Assembly: GCA_964443875.1 (NCBI GenBank)
Contig: CAYUET010000003.1
Location: 93,246 to 157,245, forward strand
Origin: CAYUET01 sp964443875
GTDB lineage: Bacteria > Auribacterota > JAFGBW01
DNA: 64,000 nt
Direction: 5' to 3'
The position numbers and the translations under genes were made by a program. The notes under the pieces are model-generated. The model searched no databases and was not told where the DNA came from. It was given only the letters and a program-made list of their open reading frames with translations. This document shows, piece by piece, positions 1-9,115 of this stretch. Every line of letters begins with the position of its first letter. The first letter of the stretch is position 1.

Positions 1-1
1 T

Positions 2-256
2 TATTGCAAAAATGCCTCGGAGTTCATGATGAGTTACGACCCCGCTTTTATTGACGGCCGCTGGAAACCCCTTAAAAATCATATCGAGATCCCCTTGACC
101 AAAACTTCCGGAAAACATACGGTCTACTGCAAATTTAAAAATGAATACGGCTTTGAATCCCAAGCGGTTAAAGCCCAATACGAAATCTCCAGACAAAATA
201 ATGAGATCAAATTTGTAAATCCCATTCATAAATCCGTCATTCCGGGAAAAAGATAA
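2..256 (+). CDS. C-terminal end of a surface protein with Ig-like/fibronectin-like repeat (partial)
   Basis: The reading frame is open from the first bases of the window to the stop at 254-256, so this is the 3' end of a larger gene that begins upstream. The readable part has the pattern 'ASEFMMSYDP..' followed by 'W.P' and 'KTVYCKF.NEYGFES'-like residues, which is the layout of repeated Ig-like domains in secreted surface proteins of environmental bacteria. No catalytic motif is visible. The stop codon directly abuts the ATG of the next gene at 257, so the two are co-transcribed and probably translationally coupled. Family assignment is by pattern only. Confidence 0.55.
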   Translation, partial: YCKNASEFMMSYDPAFIDGRWKPLKNHIEIPLTKTSGKHTVYCKFKNEYGFESQAVKAQYEISRQNNEIKFVNPIHKSVIPGKR

Positions 257-1765
257 ATGACTTCAATTATCAATGATAAAATTTATGGAAAAATAATCTA
301 TTTCCTTAATATTTTTCTTATTATTTCATTCTTCTATTTATTCTGCCTTGTTTCCGGAAAATACTGCCTGCACTCAAGAAACTTCACCATGGCGGAATGG
401 ATTTTTAAACTCTGCGGGGTCAAACAGGGCTATATTACCGCATTAATTGAAAATAACAAATTCGAAAAAGTGCAATCTCTTCTTTCTCAAAAAAGCAACC
501 CCCAGTATGAAGGGATATTTGCCTGGGCACAGAATGATTTCCCAAATGCCATTCAAAGCTTCAAACGCTCCGGAGATCTTTCCTTCTTATCTTTTTCTCT
601 CTTTAAAAATGGAAACATAGAGGAGGCAAAAGCCTTATCTGAAAAAATTAACAATAAAAAAATCAATGCCCATATTCAGATTCTCGAAAATAAATTCAAT
701 GAAGCTCTTCCTGTTCTGCTGAAAAAAAGAGATTATTCCGGACTTTTTAAAATTTTTCTCAAACTCGACAATTATCCCACCGCAATTTATTATCTGTTGA
801 GAAAAGGGAATTCCAATCTCCGGCTTCTGGCCGACCTCCTGCGGTTTAAAGAAACCGAGAAAAATCCCGATATCTCCCCTTTTCTGAAGAAAAATGATTA
901 TGAAACCTGGTTCTATTTTCTCAAAATGGACATGGATAAAATCAAAAAAATCCCTGATTTTGAAAAACAAAACGATATCTTTTCACTTTACTCCTTCCTT
1001 TCCGGAAATAAAGAGGATTATTTCAGTCACTTTTCGGAAAACTACTATCCCTTTATGCATCAGCTTGCCTCAAAAAACAAAGCCAATCATAATGAAACAG
1101 AAAATGCCTTGCTTAAATCGTATGAGGAATTAAAATCCTATTCTTTTGTTCCGGATAAAATTCTGGGGGGGGAATTTGATAAACAGATTCTGATGATGTT
1201 TTCCATAGGCCTGGGCATTCTTCTTACGATCTTTGTCATCTCCCTGGTTTATTTATACAGGCAGTATCGTTCCTATGCCTCTCTTCAGCGGCAGAAAGAT
1301 CTCGAAAAAATGGATGCTCTTTCCATTGCCAAAATACAAAAAATTGAAGCCAAGAAAAAACGCGATAAAACAGAACTTAATGTTTCCTCCTTTGTGACTC
1401 TGAATATTCAAATGGAAGTATTGGACCTGGCCTTCACTAAACTGGGATTAAGAGTCAATCCCAAAAAACTCCAGGAAGAACTTGAGAAATCAAAAATACC
1501 CAATATTTCCTATAAAATTTATACTATTTCCAATGCCTATGGTTTAAATGTTAAAATGCTTTCCGTACCTTTCAACGACCTTCCCGCTCAGATTGAAAAT
1601 GGTGCGGTCATACTTGTTTTAAAAGGAGATCTTATCGCTCTGCTGAAAAATGCGGATTCGCAGAACGCCTATCTCCAGTTTTCACAGAAAGATTCAAGAA
1701 AAGTTCCTCAAACTGCCCTGAAATTAAGCTGGGAAGGAAATATCATCCTTCTGAATAAAATATAA
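257..1765 (+). CDS. Two-TM membrane protein with helical-repeat middle and C39-peptidase-like (apparently inactive) C-terminus
   Basis: A hydrophobic segment at about residues 13-35 and another at about 310-335 frame a helical, TPR-like middle region rich in Lys and Phe. After a charged linker the last ~125 residues follow the layout of a C39 (double-glycine) peptidase domain: helix, 'LGLRVNPKKLQEEL', 'AYGLNVKMLSVPFNDL', 'NGAVILVL'. The catalytic Cys-Gly-Pro region reads 'NIQMEVLDLAF' and the usual His in the 'HW..NHFVVL' strand is absent, so if the homology is real the domain is not an active protease. It starts at the base after the upstream stop and lies 17 bp before the RHS gene, in the same operon. 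Remote homology; a structure prediction would decide. Confidence 0.6.
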   Translation: MTSIINDKIYGKIIYFLNIFLIISFFYLFCLVSGKYCLHSRNFTMAEWIFKLCGVKQGYITALIENNKFEKVQSLLSQKSNPQYEGIFAWAQNDFPNAIQSFKRSGDLSFLSFSLFKNGNIEEAKALSEKINNKKINAHIQILENKFNEALPVLLKKRDYSGLFKIFLKLDNYPTAIYYLLRKGNSNLRLLADLLRFKETEKNPDISPFLKKNDYETWFYFLKMDMDKIKKIPDFEKQNDIFSLYSFLSGNKEDYFSHFSENYYPFMHQLASKNKANHNETENALLKSYEELKSYSFVPDKILGGEFDKQILMMFSIGLGILLTIFVISLVYLYRQYRSYASLQRQKDLEKMDALSIAKIQKIEAKKKRDKTELNVSSFVTLNIQMEVLDLAFTKLGLRVNPKKLQEELEKSKIPNISYKIYTISNAYGLNVKMLSVPFNDLPAQIENGAVILVLKGDLIALLKNADSQNAYLQFSQKDSRKVPQTALKLSWEGNIILLNKI

Positions 1766-1782
1766 GATAGGGTGAAATAATT

Positions 1783-4700
1783 ATGCCTGACGCACCGACA
1801 ATAAATGAAACTAATAATAAAAAGTTCATTCTTTTTATCCTGTTGATAATCATCAACCTTGTCCTCATGATCTTTTATTTTTCCATTCCCTTTGAACTCC
1901 CTGAAACCTCTGATCTTGAAATCAACACAAACACCCTGATTCATAACATCTATGCTAAAAAAATCAGCCAGGGATTGAATAATGATTCCCTTTTTATAAG
2001 TCCTGATCTTGACGCATATTCCCCCCGGGAGAACCTTCAGACATGGAAACAAAACCTTCCCTTTTATTTTGCTTTTCCCGACAGTAAAATACGTTCAGAA
2101 ATCCCCCTTTTTAAAATTAAAACAAATAATGCATCGCTTTATTCTTCAGGGACGATTACCCTTGATTCCATGTACCCGCCCCAGAGTCTATTCGGATTTT
2201 CAGCCCTGAATGACTTTGAGGAAAAAATTTTCAGATTTTCTGAACATTTCTATTATTTCAAAGGCGATTTTTTAATCGAGGATTTCATAAAAAAAGATAA
2301 GATGTTTAAACCCACGTACACAAAGCATCTTATTCTTTCCGAAAATTCTGAAAACCTTTTTCTCTCTGATAAATCGGGAATCACCAGAAATTTTTCAAAA
2401 TATTCTGATCATGGCTTCAGGTTAACGGATAAAGTGGACAAATTTGAAAATATCATCCGTTATGAGTATAATGACTCCGGCCAGCTCATCCGCATTGCAA
2501 ATCAGAAAGGCGAAACCATAACTTTTGAATATAATGACAGAAAAAATATTATTCTTGTCAAAACCTCAAAATCGGAATGGATCTTTGAATACGACTCCTT
2601 TCAAAATCTCCGGACGATCAAATCCTCTGAACGCGGAACCATTCATTTATCTCATGACAGTAAAACCTACCCCCATCTTCTGACGGCTATTGAAAACTCA
2701 GAGTCAAAAGCGGAACTTGCCTATGATGTCCTCGGGAGATTAAGCCAGGTAAAAATAAATTCCGAGCCTGTCCGTTTTTTATATGGTAAAAATATCATCC
2801 AGATTTTATCCGGAAACAAACGCCATATTCTGGATTTTAAAAATGAAAAAGAAAAAAGCTTTCTTAAGGACAAGACTCTTTACTCGTATATTTACGATGA
2901 CTATGGTCAGATTACCCAATACAGGGAAAATGACTATACCCTTCTCATGACCTACAACTCTCTTGGAAACCTGATTTCCAAAAAGGATGGCGCGGACACC
3001 TACACCTACGTTTATGATGACCAGTATAATCTTCTTAAAAAAATTTCAAAAAATGGCCATCCTATCCTGGAGCGTTTTATCCATAAGGGGCTGATTACTT
3101 CTGAAAACAGAGAAGATCTTGGGGAAATCAAATATAACTATTCTGAAAAAGGAAACCTGGAATCTCTGGCTATCGATAACCTTGGGGAATACTTCTTCAA
3201 GACGGACAATGTAGGAAATATTACAGAGGTAGAACTTCCTGACAAACAATCCATTACCTTTGAGTGGAAAAATTCAAAACTGATGAAGTACCGTGATATC
3301 TTCAACCAGACCTATAAATTCAATTATAACTTCTCCGGACAGCTCTTTGAAATCATTTCCCCTGAAGGAAATTCAAATTTTAATACGCATACTTTTTCTT
3401 CACCCATGAAAAATCTTGCAAAAATCGATAATACTTTATTTCACAATCTTGATATTGATTACAAAAATAGAAGTTTTTCCTTTCTGGATCCTTCTCACGA
3501 AAAATTGTCCATAACCTTATCGCCTCTTCGAAGAATTACTTCCATCAGGGGGCCAAACACGGGAAAAAAATATCAATACTATTCCAACGGACAAATATCC
3601 AGGATCTCCTTTCTCAATGGTGAGGATATTGTTCTGGGAACAAATGATAAAAATCAGTTAAATCACATCCTCGCGCCGGAAGCCGCCTGGACTGCCCTGG
3701 AATACGATCAAAATCACCTGAAAAATATGATGATGGATAAAGAAATCCGTTCTTTTACCTATAATGAGCGGAATCAGATTTCATCGATAAAAATCAATAC
3801 CCGGGAATACAAGTATACCTATAGCCCCAAAGATCCCGGAAAGCTTTATACCCTGACCTTCCCGGATCAGACTCAGATCTTATATACCTATAATGCAAAA
3901 GGAAGCCTGGAAGCCATCACCTTTAAAAATGACGCACAGATTAAGTTTGCCCACACAGCAAACGGGGCATGCACCATCCGTTATCCCAATGGAATCCTGC
4001 AAAATGAAGAATACGATGAAGAGGGCCGTTTAACAGCACTTTCCATAACAGATTCCGAAGGGCAATCGATCCGTGAATCCACTTATTTCTTTCAGGATAA
4101 AAAATTTATCGCCGGTTCGGATAATTCCAAACGGATCAAAGCAAGCTATAATGCCGAGGGGTATTTATCAGAATATTCCCTTCAATCCATTGCGGATATG
4201 TCCTATGATTTCAATAAGGACACCCTGCAGCTTTTAAAGATGACCAAAAACAAACAGGTGATTCTATATGAAAAAAACAAAGCCGCTTCAACCCTTGCCA
4301 TCATTGATTCCCTTAAACAAAATCCTGTTTCTTCCGTTAATCTGGCAGGAAAAATTGAAGGTCTGAATTTCAATTTCCTGGAAATTAACGAAATCGGACA
4401 GATTCTTGACAACAACGCTTCAGATTTTACAATTAACAATTACCCTGTTCTTCCCGGTCAGAACAGTTTAAACGTTAAAGCCCTGTTAAACTCAGGAAAT
4501 GCCATTACTCAAAAATATGAATTTTTTCTTCATCCTGAAGCCTCCTCAATTCTCCAGTTTGAAAATAACCAGTTAAAAAATTATTATACGGAAGGGGCCT
4601 ACTCTTCTTATACCTGGAACACCATGAACCAGATCAGCAGTTTCGATGATCATAAAGGGGAGGTTTTCCGCTATAAATATCTTCCCGATGGAAAACGCTC

Positions 4701-5307
4701 CTTTGTCTCCTCGGGGATAAAAAACATCCTTTATATTTATGACTGTTATGGCAATCTTATCGAAGAAACCACAGCAACAGGTTCTTCCCTCATCAAATAT
4801 GTTTATGACTACCAGAGGGGAAGGCTTGTGATGAGCTTTGACGGTAAAAAAATCAGATATTATCATACCGATTGTTTCGGTTCAGTGATTAATGTCACCG
4901 ATGAAAGCGGCAAAAGCATCGCCGATTATGCCTATTCTCCCTATGGACAAACGCTGATCAAGAATGAATCTGTTCAGGATAATACTATCGGGTATCTCGG
5001 ATATAAAAAAGATCTGGAAACTGGCTGTTATCATACGCCTTATGGTTACTATGACCCTGAATTACCTTATCTTCACCCCTGTTACCTGTCTGAAAAAAGT
5101 CTTTCCCCAAAATTAAAAGACATGATCGCGAATAACCATATCCTTCCCCTTAAACCTGAACAATGCCGTTTTACCCGAAGTTATGAGACCCCGGCCATCC
5201 CTGAAGCCATCTCGTTTAACAAGGAATTTTTATGGCTTGATTTTCTTCAGGAAATTCCGGACAGTCTTGTTTTACTCAGAAAATATCTGCATCAGGAAAA
5301 AGAGTAG
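1783..5307 (+). CDS. Membrane-anchored RHS/YD-repeat protein
   Basis: The 1174-residue protein has one N-terminal hydrophobic segment (about residues 13-36, no obvious cleavage site), then many YD-type repeats ('YEYNDSGQL', 'FEYDSFQN', 'YTYVYDDQYN') and a conserved RHS core near the end: 'YYHTDCFGSVINVTDESG', 'AYSPYGQT', 'LGYKKDLETGCYHTPYGYYDPEL'. RHS proteins form a closed cocoon that shields a C-terminal effector cut off at the core. Here only about 75 residues follow the core, without a recognisable toxin domain, and the canonical 'GRF...DP' end of the core is altered to 'PELPYLHPC'. It is the last gene of the operon with the C39-like membrane protein. A structural surface role or a very small effector are both possible; no immunity gene follows on the same strand. 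Confidence 0.85.
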   Translation: MPDAPTINETNNKKFILFILLIIINLVLMIFYFSIPFELPETSDLEINTNTLIHNIYAKKISQGLNNDSLFISPDLDAYSPRENLQTWKQNLPFYFAFPDSKIRSEIPLFKIKTNNASLYSSGTITLDSMYPPQSLFGFSALNDFEEKIFRFSEHFYYFKGDFLIEDFIKKDKMFKPTYTKHLILSENSENLFLSDKSGITRNFSKYSDHGFRLTDKVDKFENIIRYEYNDSGQLIRIANQKGETITFEYNDRKNIILVKTSKSEWIFEYDSFQNLRTIKSSERGTIHLSHDSKTYPHLLTAIENSESKAELAYDVLGRLSQVKINSEPVRFLYGKNIIQILSGNKRHILDFKNEKEKSFLKDKTLYSYIYDDYGQITQYRENDYTLLMTYNSLGNLISKKDGADTYTYVYDDQYNLLKKISKNGHPILERFIHKGLITSENREDLGEIKYNYSEKGNLESLAIDNLGEYFFKTDNVGNITEVELPDKQSITFEWKNSKLMKYRDIFNQTYKFNYNFSGQLFEIISPEGNSNFNTHTFSSPMKNLAKIDNTLFHNLDIDYKNRSFSFLDPSHEKLSITLSPLRRITSIRGPNTGKKYQYYSNGQISRISFLNGEDIVLGTNDKNQLNHILAPEAAWTALEYDQNHLKNMMMDKEIRSFTYNERNQISSIKINTREYKYTYSPKDPGKLYTLTFPDQTQILYTYNAKGSLEAITFKNDAQIKFAHTANGACTIRYPNGILQNEEYDEEGRLTALSITDSEGQSIRESTYFFQDKKFIAGSDNSKRIKASYNAEGYLSEYSLQSIADMSYDFNKDTLQLLKMTKNKQVILYEKNKAASTLAIIDSLKQNPVSSVNLAGKIEGLNFNFLEINEIGQILDNNASDFTINNYPVLPGQNSLNVKALLNSGNAITQKYEFFLHPEASSILQFENNQLKNYYTEGAYSSYTWNTMNQISSFDDHKGEVFRYKYLPDGKRSFVSSGIKNILYIYDCYGNLIEETTATGSSLIKYVYDYQRGRLVMSFDGKKIRYYHTDCFGSVINVTDESGKSIADYAYSPYGQTLIKNESVQDNTIGYLGYKKDLETGCYHTPYGYYDPELPYLHPCYLSEKSLSPKLKDMIANNHILPLKPEQCRFTRSYETPAIPEAISFNKEFLWLDFLQEIPDSLVLLRKYLHQEKE

Positions 5308-5368
5308 CACGAATTTTGGGCCTAAGCGGCTAGCCAGCCATACTCATTTACTGTTAAAAAGCAATCTG

Positions 5369-6607
5369 CTATTTTGACCGGAGAAGAATGACGGTCTCCA
5401 GATTGACCGTTCCGGGAAACATGTCAAACACCTTCACATTTTGAATACGATAGCCATTGGACTTCCATTTTTCCATTTCTGGAGGAATCTGATCTGTGCC
5501 GCAATAGATATGGACTACCGTTTCAGGCTTTCTTTTGGCGCAATAATCAATCACGTCATCGCCGCAGCCGTTTTTCGGAGGATCCAGAAGAATATCCTCA
5601 GAGATCTCTTCATCAAAAGGACAGAACTTTTCGATTGTCCGGGGATCTACCCTGCAGGCAAAAAAATTCATTCGCTTTTTCGGAGAAATAAACTGTGCGT
5701 TATCTATGGCGCTTTGAATGGTTTTTTTATCATAGTCAAAGGCATAAACTTCCTTATATAATTTTTTTACATAATGGGTAAAAAGACCGTAGCCGCAATA
5801 TAAATCCAGAAGCCGCCAGGAAGGGGTCTTTTCAAAAGACTTGTAAACATGCTCTAAAAAAGAAGGAAGAATGGACTGGTTGATCTGGGAAAAGGAAACA
5901 GGATGATAACTGTACTTTAATCCGCAAACCTTCAGAAAGATTTTATCTGAGCCCCATAATTTCTTATACTTCTGTTCTTCTTCATCGTCACGGGTATCGA
6001 GATAGTATTCAGAATCGCCGGGATCAAGGTAGACAAAACAGGATTTGACCTGGTAGCGGGGATCTTCCCTGAAAAGACCTGAAAGAATCTGCAAATCCCT
6101 AAGGATCTTTCCGGACAGCTTTTTAACATTCAATATAAGACAATTTTCATCCTCATTTCCCCGGATAATCACATAATTCAGAATTTTTCCTAAATACCGG
6201 TATTTATCGGAGTTTAAATTTTCAGCCATCAGCTGATAGATCCGGTTATGCGGGTCCGGCTCCAGAACAGAGATCTCCACCCGTGAAGCAGGAACCGCCG
6301 CCTGAAAACCGAGCCGTATTTCTTCATGATTGACATAAATACATCTTTTAGTTGTTGTCCGGTAGCCCCGGGGCTTAGGTGATGGCACAAAATCAAAAGA
6401 AGGCCCGCTTACATGATTTTTCTTCCAGAATTCCTTCATGGCCTCTTTTTTTAGTTCGCATTCCAGTTCATAATCCAGAGAGGCAAGAGGCTCCGCCTGG
6501 TTTGAATTTAATTTCATCCCTTTCTGCCTGACACAGGAAGAGAATAATGCTTGATAAGTAGCAATGATGGATGTATTATCCGTATATCTATTTTGTTTAA
6601 AATTCAT
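5369..6607 (-). CDS. Class I SAM-dependent RNA (uracil-5-)methyltransferase, TrmA/RlmD family
   Basis: The 412-residue protein shows the SAM-binding motif 'LLDLYCGYGLFTHYV', the motif IV sequence 'LLDPPKNG' and the C-terminal 'MFPGTVNLETVILLRS' that mark the TrmA/RumA family, which methylates C5 of uridine in tRNA or rRNA. The N-terminal half has 'PSPKPRGYRTTTKR', usual for the family, but no TRAM domain and no four-cysteine Fe-S cluster. The catalytic Cys region, normally 'SCNP', reads 'IYCGTDQIP', so the nucleophile is kept while its surroundings differ. It faces away from murA (divergent, 79 bp apart). The target nucleotide cannot be told from sequence. Confidence 0.75.
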   Translation of the reverse strand: MNFKQNRYTDNTSIIATYQALFSSCVRQKGMKLNSNQAEPLASLDYELECELKKEAMKEFWKKNHVSGPSFDFVPSPKPRGYRTTTKRCIYVNHEEIRLGFQAAVPASRVEISVLEPDPHNRIYQLMAENLNSDKYRYLGKILNYVIIRGNEDENCLILNVKKLSGKILRDLQILSGLFREDPRYQVKSCFVYLDPGDSEYYLDTRDDEEEQKYKKLWGSDKIFLKVCGLKYSYHPVSFSQINQSILPSFLEHVYKSFEKTPSWRLLDLYCGYGLFTHYVKKLYKEVYAFDYDKKTIQSAIDNAQFISPKKRMNFFACRVDPRTIEKFCPFDEEISEDILLDPPKNGCGDDVIDYCAKRKPETVVHIYCGTDQIPPEMEKWKSNGYRIQNVKVFDMFPGTVNLETVILLRSK

Positions 6608-6686
6608 ATCAATGCCCTATATTCCTTTTTCCCAGGGTTTTTTAATCTATAGTTAATACAACCTTAAAAATAAAGAAAGTCAAAAA

Positions 6687-7976
6687 ATGGATATTTTTAA
6701 AATAAACGGAGGAAAACGCCTTGAAGGGGAAGTAACTGTTTCCTGTGCAAAAAACGCCATTCTTCCAATCATGGCCGCCTCCATCCTCGGGAACAGTCCT
6801 TCCCGGTTCTTCAATGCCCCAAAATTAAGAGATGTCTATACCATGCTTGAAATTCTGAATGCGCTTGGGGCAAAGACCTCCTTTGAAAACAACACCATCG
6901 AAATTGATCCCCGTACCATGGATAAACGTGAAGCGCCCTATGAGCTGGTGAAAAAAATGAGAGCCTCCATATGCCTTCTCGGCCCCTTATATGCAAAATA
7001 TGGAGAAGCCAAGGTTTCAATGCCCGGAGGATGTGTCATCGGCCCAAGACCGATTGATATTCATATCAAGGGGATCAAGGCTTTAGGCGCAGAATGCGAA
7101 ATTGAACATGGCTATATTCTTCTTAAAGGCAAACCCAAAGGAGGAGAGGTCTTTCTTGGCGGCAGATTCGGATCCTCCGTCACGGCAACCGCAAATATTC
7201 TCATGGCCGCCTGCCTCGCAGAAGGGACAACCCATATTGAATCTGCAGCCATGGAACCTGAAATACAGGATCTGGCAAACTATCTCAATCTCATGGGGGC
7301 TAAAATTTCAGGGATTGGATCTTATTTCATGCAGATCGAAGGGATCAAAGCACTTCACGGAGTGGACTACACCGTAATCCCTGACCGTATTGAAGCCGGA
7401 ACCTTTATGATTGCCGCAGCGATCACCCAGGGAGACCTTCTTATAAAAGGCTGCAGACTCAGGCATTTAAGCGCCCTGGTTGATAAACTCTGCGAGGCAG
7501 GCGTTTCAATAAAAGAAGCCAAAGACGGGGTTCGGGTAACCTCAAAAAAAAGACCTCATTCGGTTGACATCATTACCCTTCCTTTTCCGGGATTTCCAAC
7601 GGATCTCCAGGCCCAAATGATGTCTCTGCTGGCTTTAAGTAACGGGATCTCCGTCATCACTGAAAAAATTTATCCTGAACGCTTCATTCACATTTCCGAA
7701 TTAAACCGCATGGGCGCCAACATCTGTCTGGAAGGCCCTACGGCCATCATAAAAGGAGTTCCTGCCTTAAGCGGAGCTCCTGTCATGGCCTCTGATTTGA
7801 GAGCTTCAGCAGGCTTATTACTGGCCGCTCTTGTGGCTGAGGGACAGAGTATTATTGAAAGAGTCTATCATATTGACCGCGGCTACGACCATATTGAGAC
7901 CAAACTGAATAACGTCGGAGCTTCCATTATGCGTGAAAACCCCGCCAGAGCTTCTGCGAACAATGATACGGACTGA
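6687..7976 (+). CDS. murA: UDP-N-acetylglucosamine 1-carboxyvinyltransferase MurA
   Basis: This cytoplasmic enzyme transfers enolpyruvate from PEP to UDP-GlcNAc, the first committed step of peptidoglycan synthesis and the target of fosfomycin. The 429-residue length is typical. The Lys-Asn pair lies in 'SCAKNAILPIMAAS', the catalytic Cys in 'MPGGCVIGPRPIDIH' (Cys rather than Asp, so fosfomycin-sensitive type), and 'DRIEAGTFMIAAA' and 'DLRASAGLLLAALVAEG' are family signatures. It appears to be a single-gene unit, divergent from the RNA methyltransferase and convergent with the ankyrin gene. The 75 bp after the stop show no clear hairpin. Confidence 0.97.
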   Translation: MDIFKINGGKRLEGEVTVSCAKNAILPIMAASILGNSPSRFFNAPKLRDVYTMLEILNALGAKTSFENNTIEIDPRTMDKREAPYELVKKMRASICLLGPLYAKYGEAKVSMPGGCVIGPRPIDIHIKGIKALGAECEIEHGYILLKGKPKGGEVFLGGRFGSSVTATANILMAACLAEGTTHIESAAMEPEIQDLANYLNLMGAKISGIGSYFMQIEGIKALHGVDYTVIPDRIEAGTFMIAAAITQGDLLIKGCRLRHLSALVDKLCEAGVSIKEAKDGVRVTSKKRPHSVDIITLPFPGFPTDLQAQMMSLLALSNGISVITEKIYPERFIHISELNRMGANICLEGPTAIIKGVPALSGAPVMASDLRASAGLLLAALVAEGQSIIERVYHIDRGYDHIETKLNNVGASIMRENPARASANNDTD

Positions 7977-8051
7977 TGTTCCCCGGAACAAAATTCCTGA
8001 CATAAATAGACTCAACAGGCTTCTTAGGGTTACCCGCTTTTAAAAGAAAGA

Positions 8052-8936
8052 TTAATTCTTTTGAAGTTTTTTTAAGAGACTATAAACTTCTTTACGGGCT
8101 TTCTTAGACCCTGAATCCAGATTCTTATCTTTTTTAATCCTCTCGGCAAATTCAAAAGGCGTAATCATCTGACCGCTTTCCTTGAACTTGAGCCTGATAT
8201 TCGCCCCATGTTCAACGAGATACTTCACACACTCCACTGAAGATTGCCTGATCGCAATCACAAGAGGCGTTATTCCGTCAATATTCTGAAAATTAACATC
8301 CGCACCTCTGGTGATCAAAAACTTCACGACTTCCAAGACAGGTTCCGGCCCTAATCCGCATGCGGCATGAAGGGCTGTCCATCCCTGAACCAGATATTGA
8401 TTTTCGATATCCGCCCCGTTTTCAAGAGCCTTTTTTACCAGAGTTAAATTTCCATTAATAGCCCCCATCCACAATTGCTCCTGCATTTTATCCTTCTGGG
8501 CTTTCAAAAACTCCCTCTGCACCCTTTCCTCTTCCTGCTTTTTTAATTTTTCCTTCTGTCTTTTTTCTTCATTTTCTTTGGCGGCCTCGGCAGCGCTTTC
8601 ATCGATCTCAATCAGAAATTCCAGTGCTTTTTTATAATACTTGCCGGTCTTTCCGGTTCTGTTCAAATAATCAGAGATCGCTTTTTTGGCATCCTCATAT
8701 TTCCTGACCTCTATCAGGGACGTCCAGTAATCCTCATAAACATTTTCCGGCCAGACAGCGGTTTCAGGTACTTTTCCAAAATATTCCAGGGCTTTTTCAT
8801 ATTCCCCGTCAAGTGCAAACCTATGGGCTGCAATAAAATATTGATCAGCGACCACATCGGAAGAAAGTTTTTCCGCTGAAAAAAGGCAGGGGGTTAAACT
8901 GAATAAAAATAAAACCGCTAAATATTTTTTTTTCAT
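8052..8936 (-). CDS. Exported ankyrin-repeat protein
   Basis: The 294-residue product begins with a signal peptide (MKKK, hydrophobic core, cut probably after 'LFSA'). A TPR-like pair (about 30-105) follows, then a highly charged coiled coil (about 110-155, Lys/Glu/Gln rich) and about three ankyrin repeats ('GWTALHAACG..', 'VVKFLITRGADVNFQNIDGITPLVIAI', 'CVKYLVEHGANI'). Such proteins are protein-binding scaffolds; the signal peptide puts this one in the periplasm or outside. It is a lone gene, convergent with murA. No enzymatic motif is seen, and its partner is unknown. Confidence 0.8.
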   Translation of the reverse strand: MKKKYLAVLFLFSLTPCLFSAEKLSSDVVADQYFIAAHRFALDGEYEKALEYFGKVPETAVWPENVYEDYWTSLIEVRKYEDAKKAISDYLNRTGKTGKYYKKALEFLIEIDESAAEAAKENEEKRQKEKLKKQEEERVQREFLKAQKDKMQEQLWMGAINGNLTLVKKALENGADIENQYLVQGWTALHAACGLGPEPVLEVVKFLITRGADVNFQNIDGITPLVIAIRQSSVECVKYLVEHGANIRLKFKESGQMITPFEFAERIKKDKNLDSGSKKARKEVYSLLKKLQKN

Positions 8937-9115
8937 TGTAATTTCCTGTTTGAAGGTTTCATTGATTATAATTTACATTTCTTAAAAAGCAACCAATTAT
9001 TGTCTGATTTGCCTGTTTTAATATTATTTCCACGCCACAGATAAAGGCAAAAATTATCTGGACATTGAAGGATTTATGATCTATTTTCTCCCACTTGTTT
9101 AAAAGGATAAAAAAT

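Noticed and set aside
8937..9115. T-box leader before ileS
   Set aside because: No T-box sequence or terminator/antiterminator hairpins are visible in the 179-bp gap.
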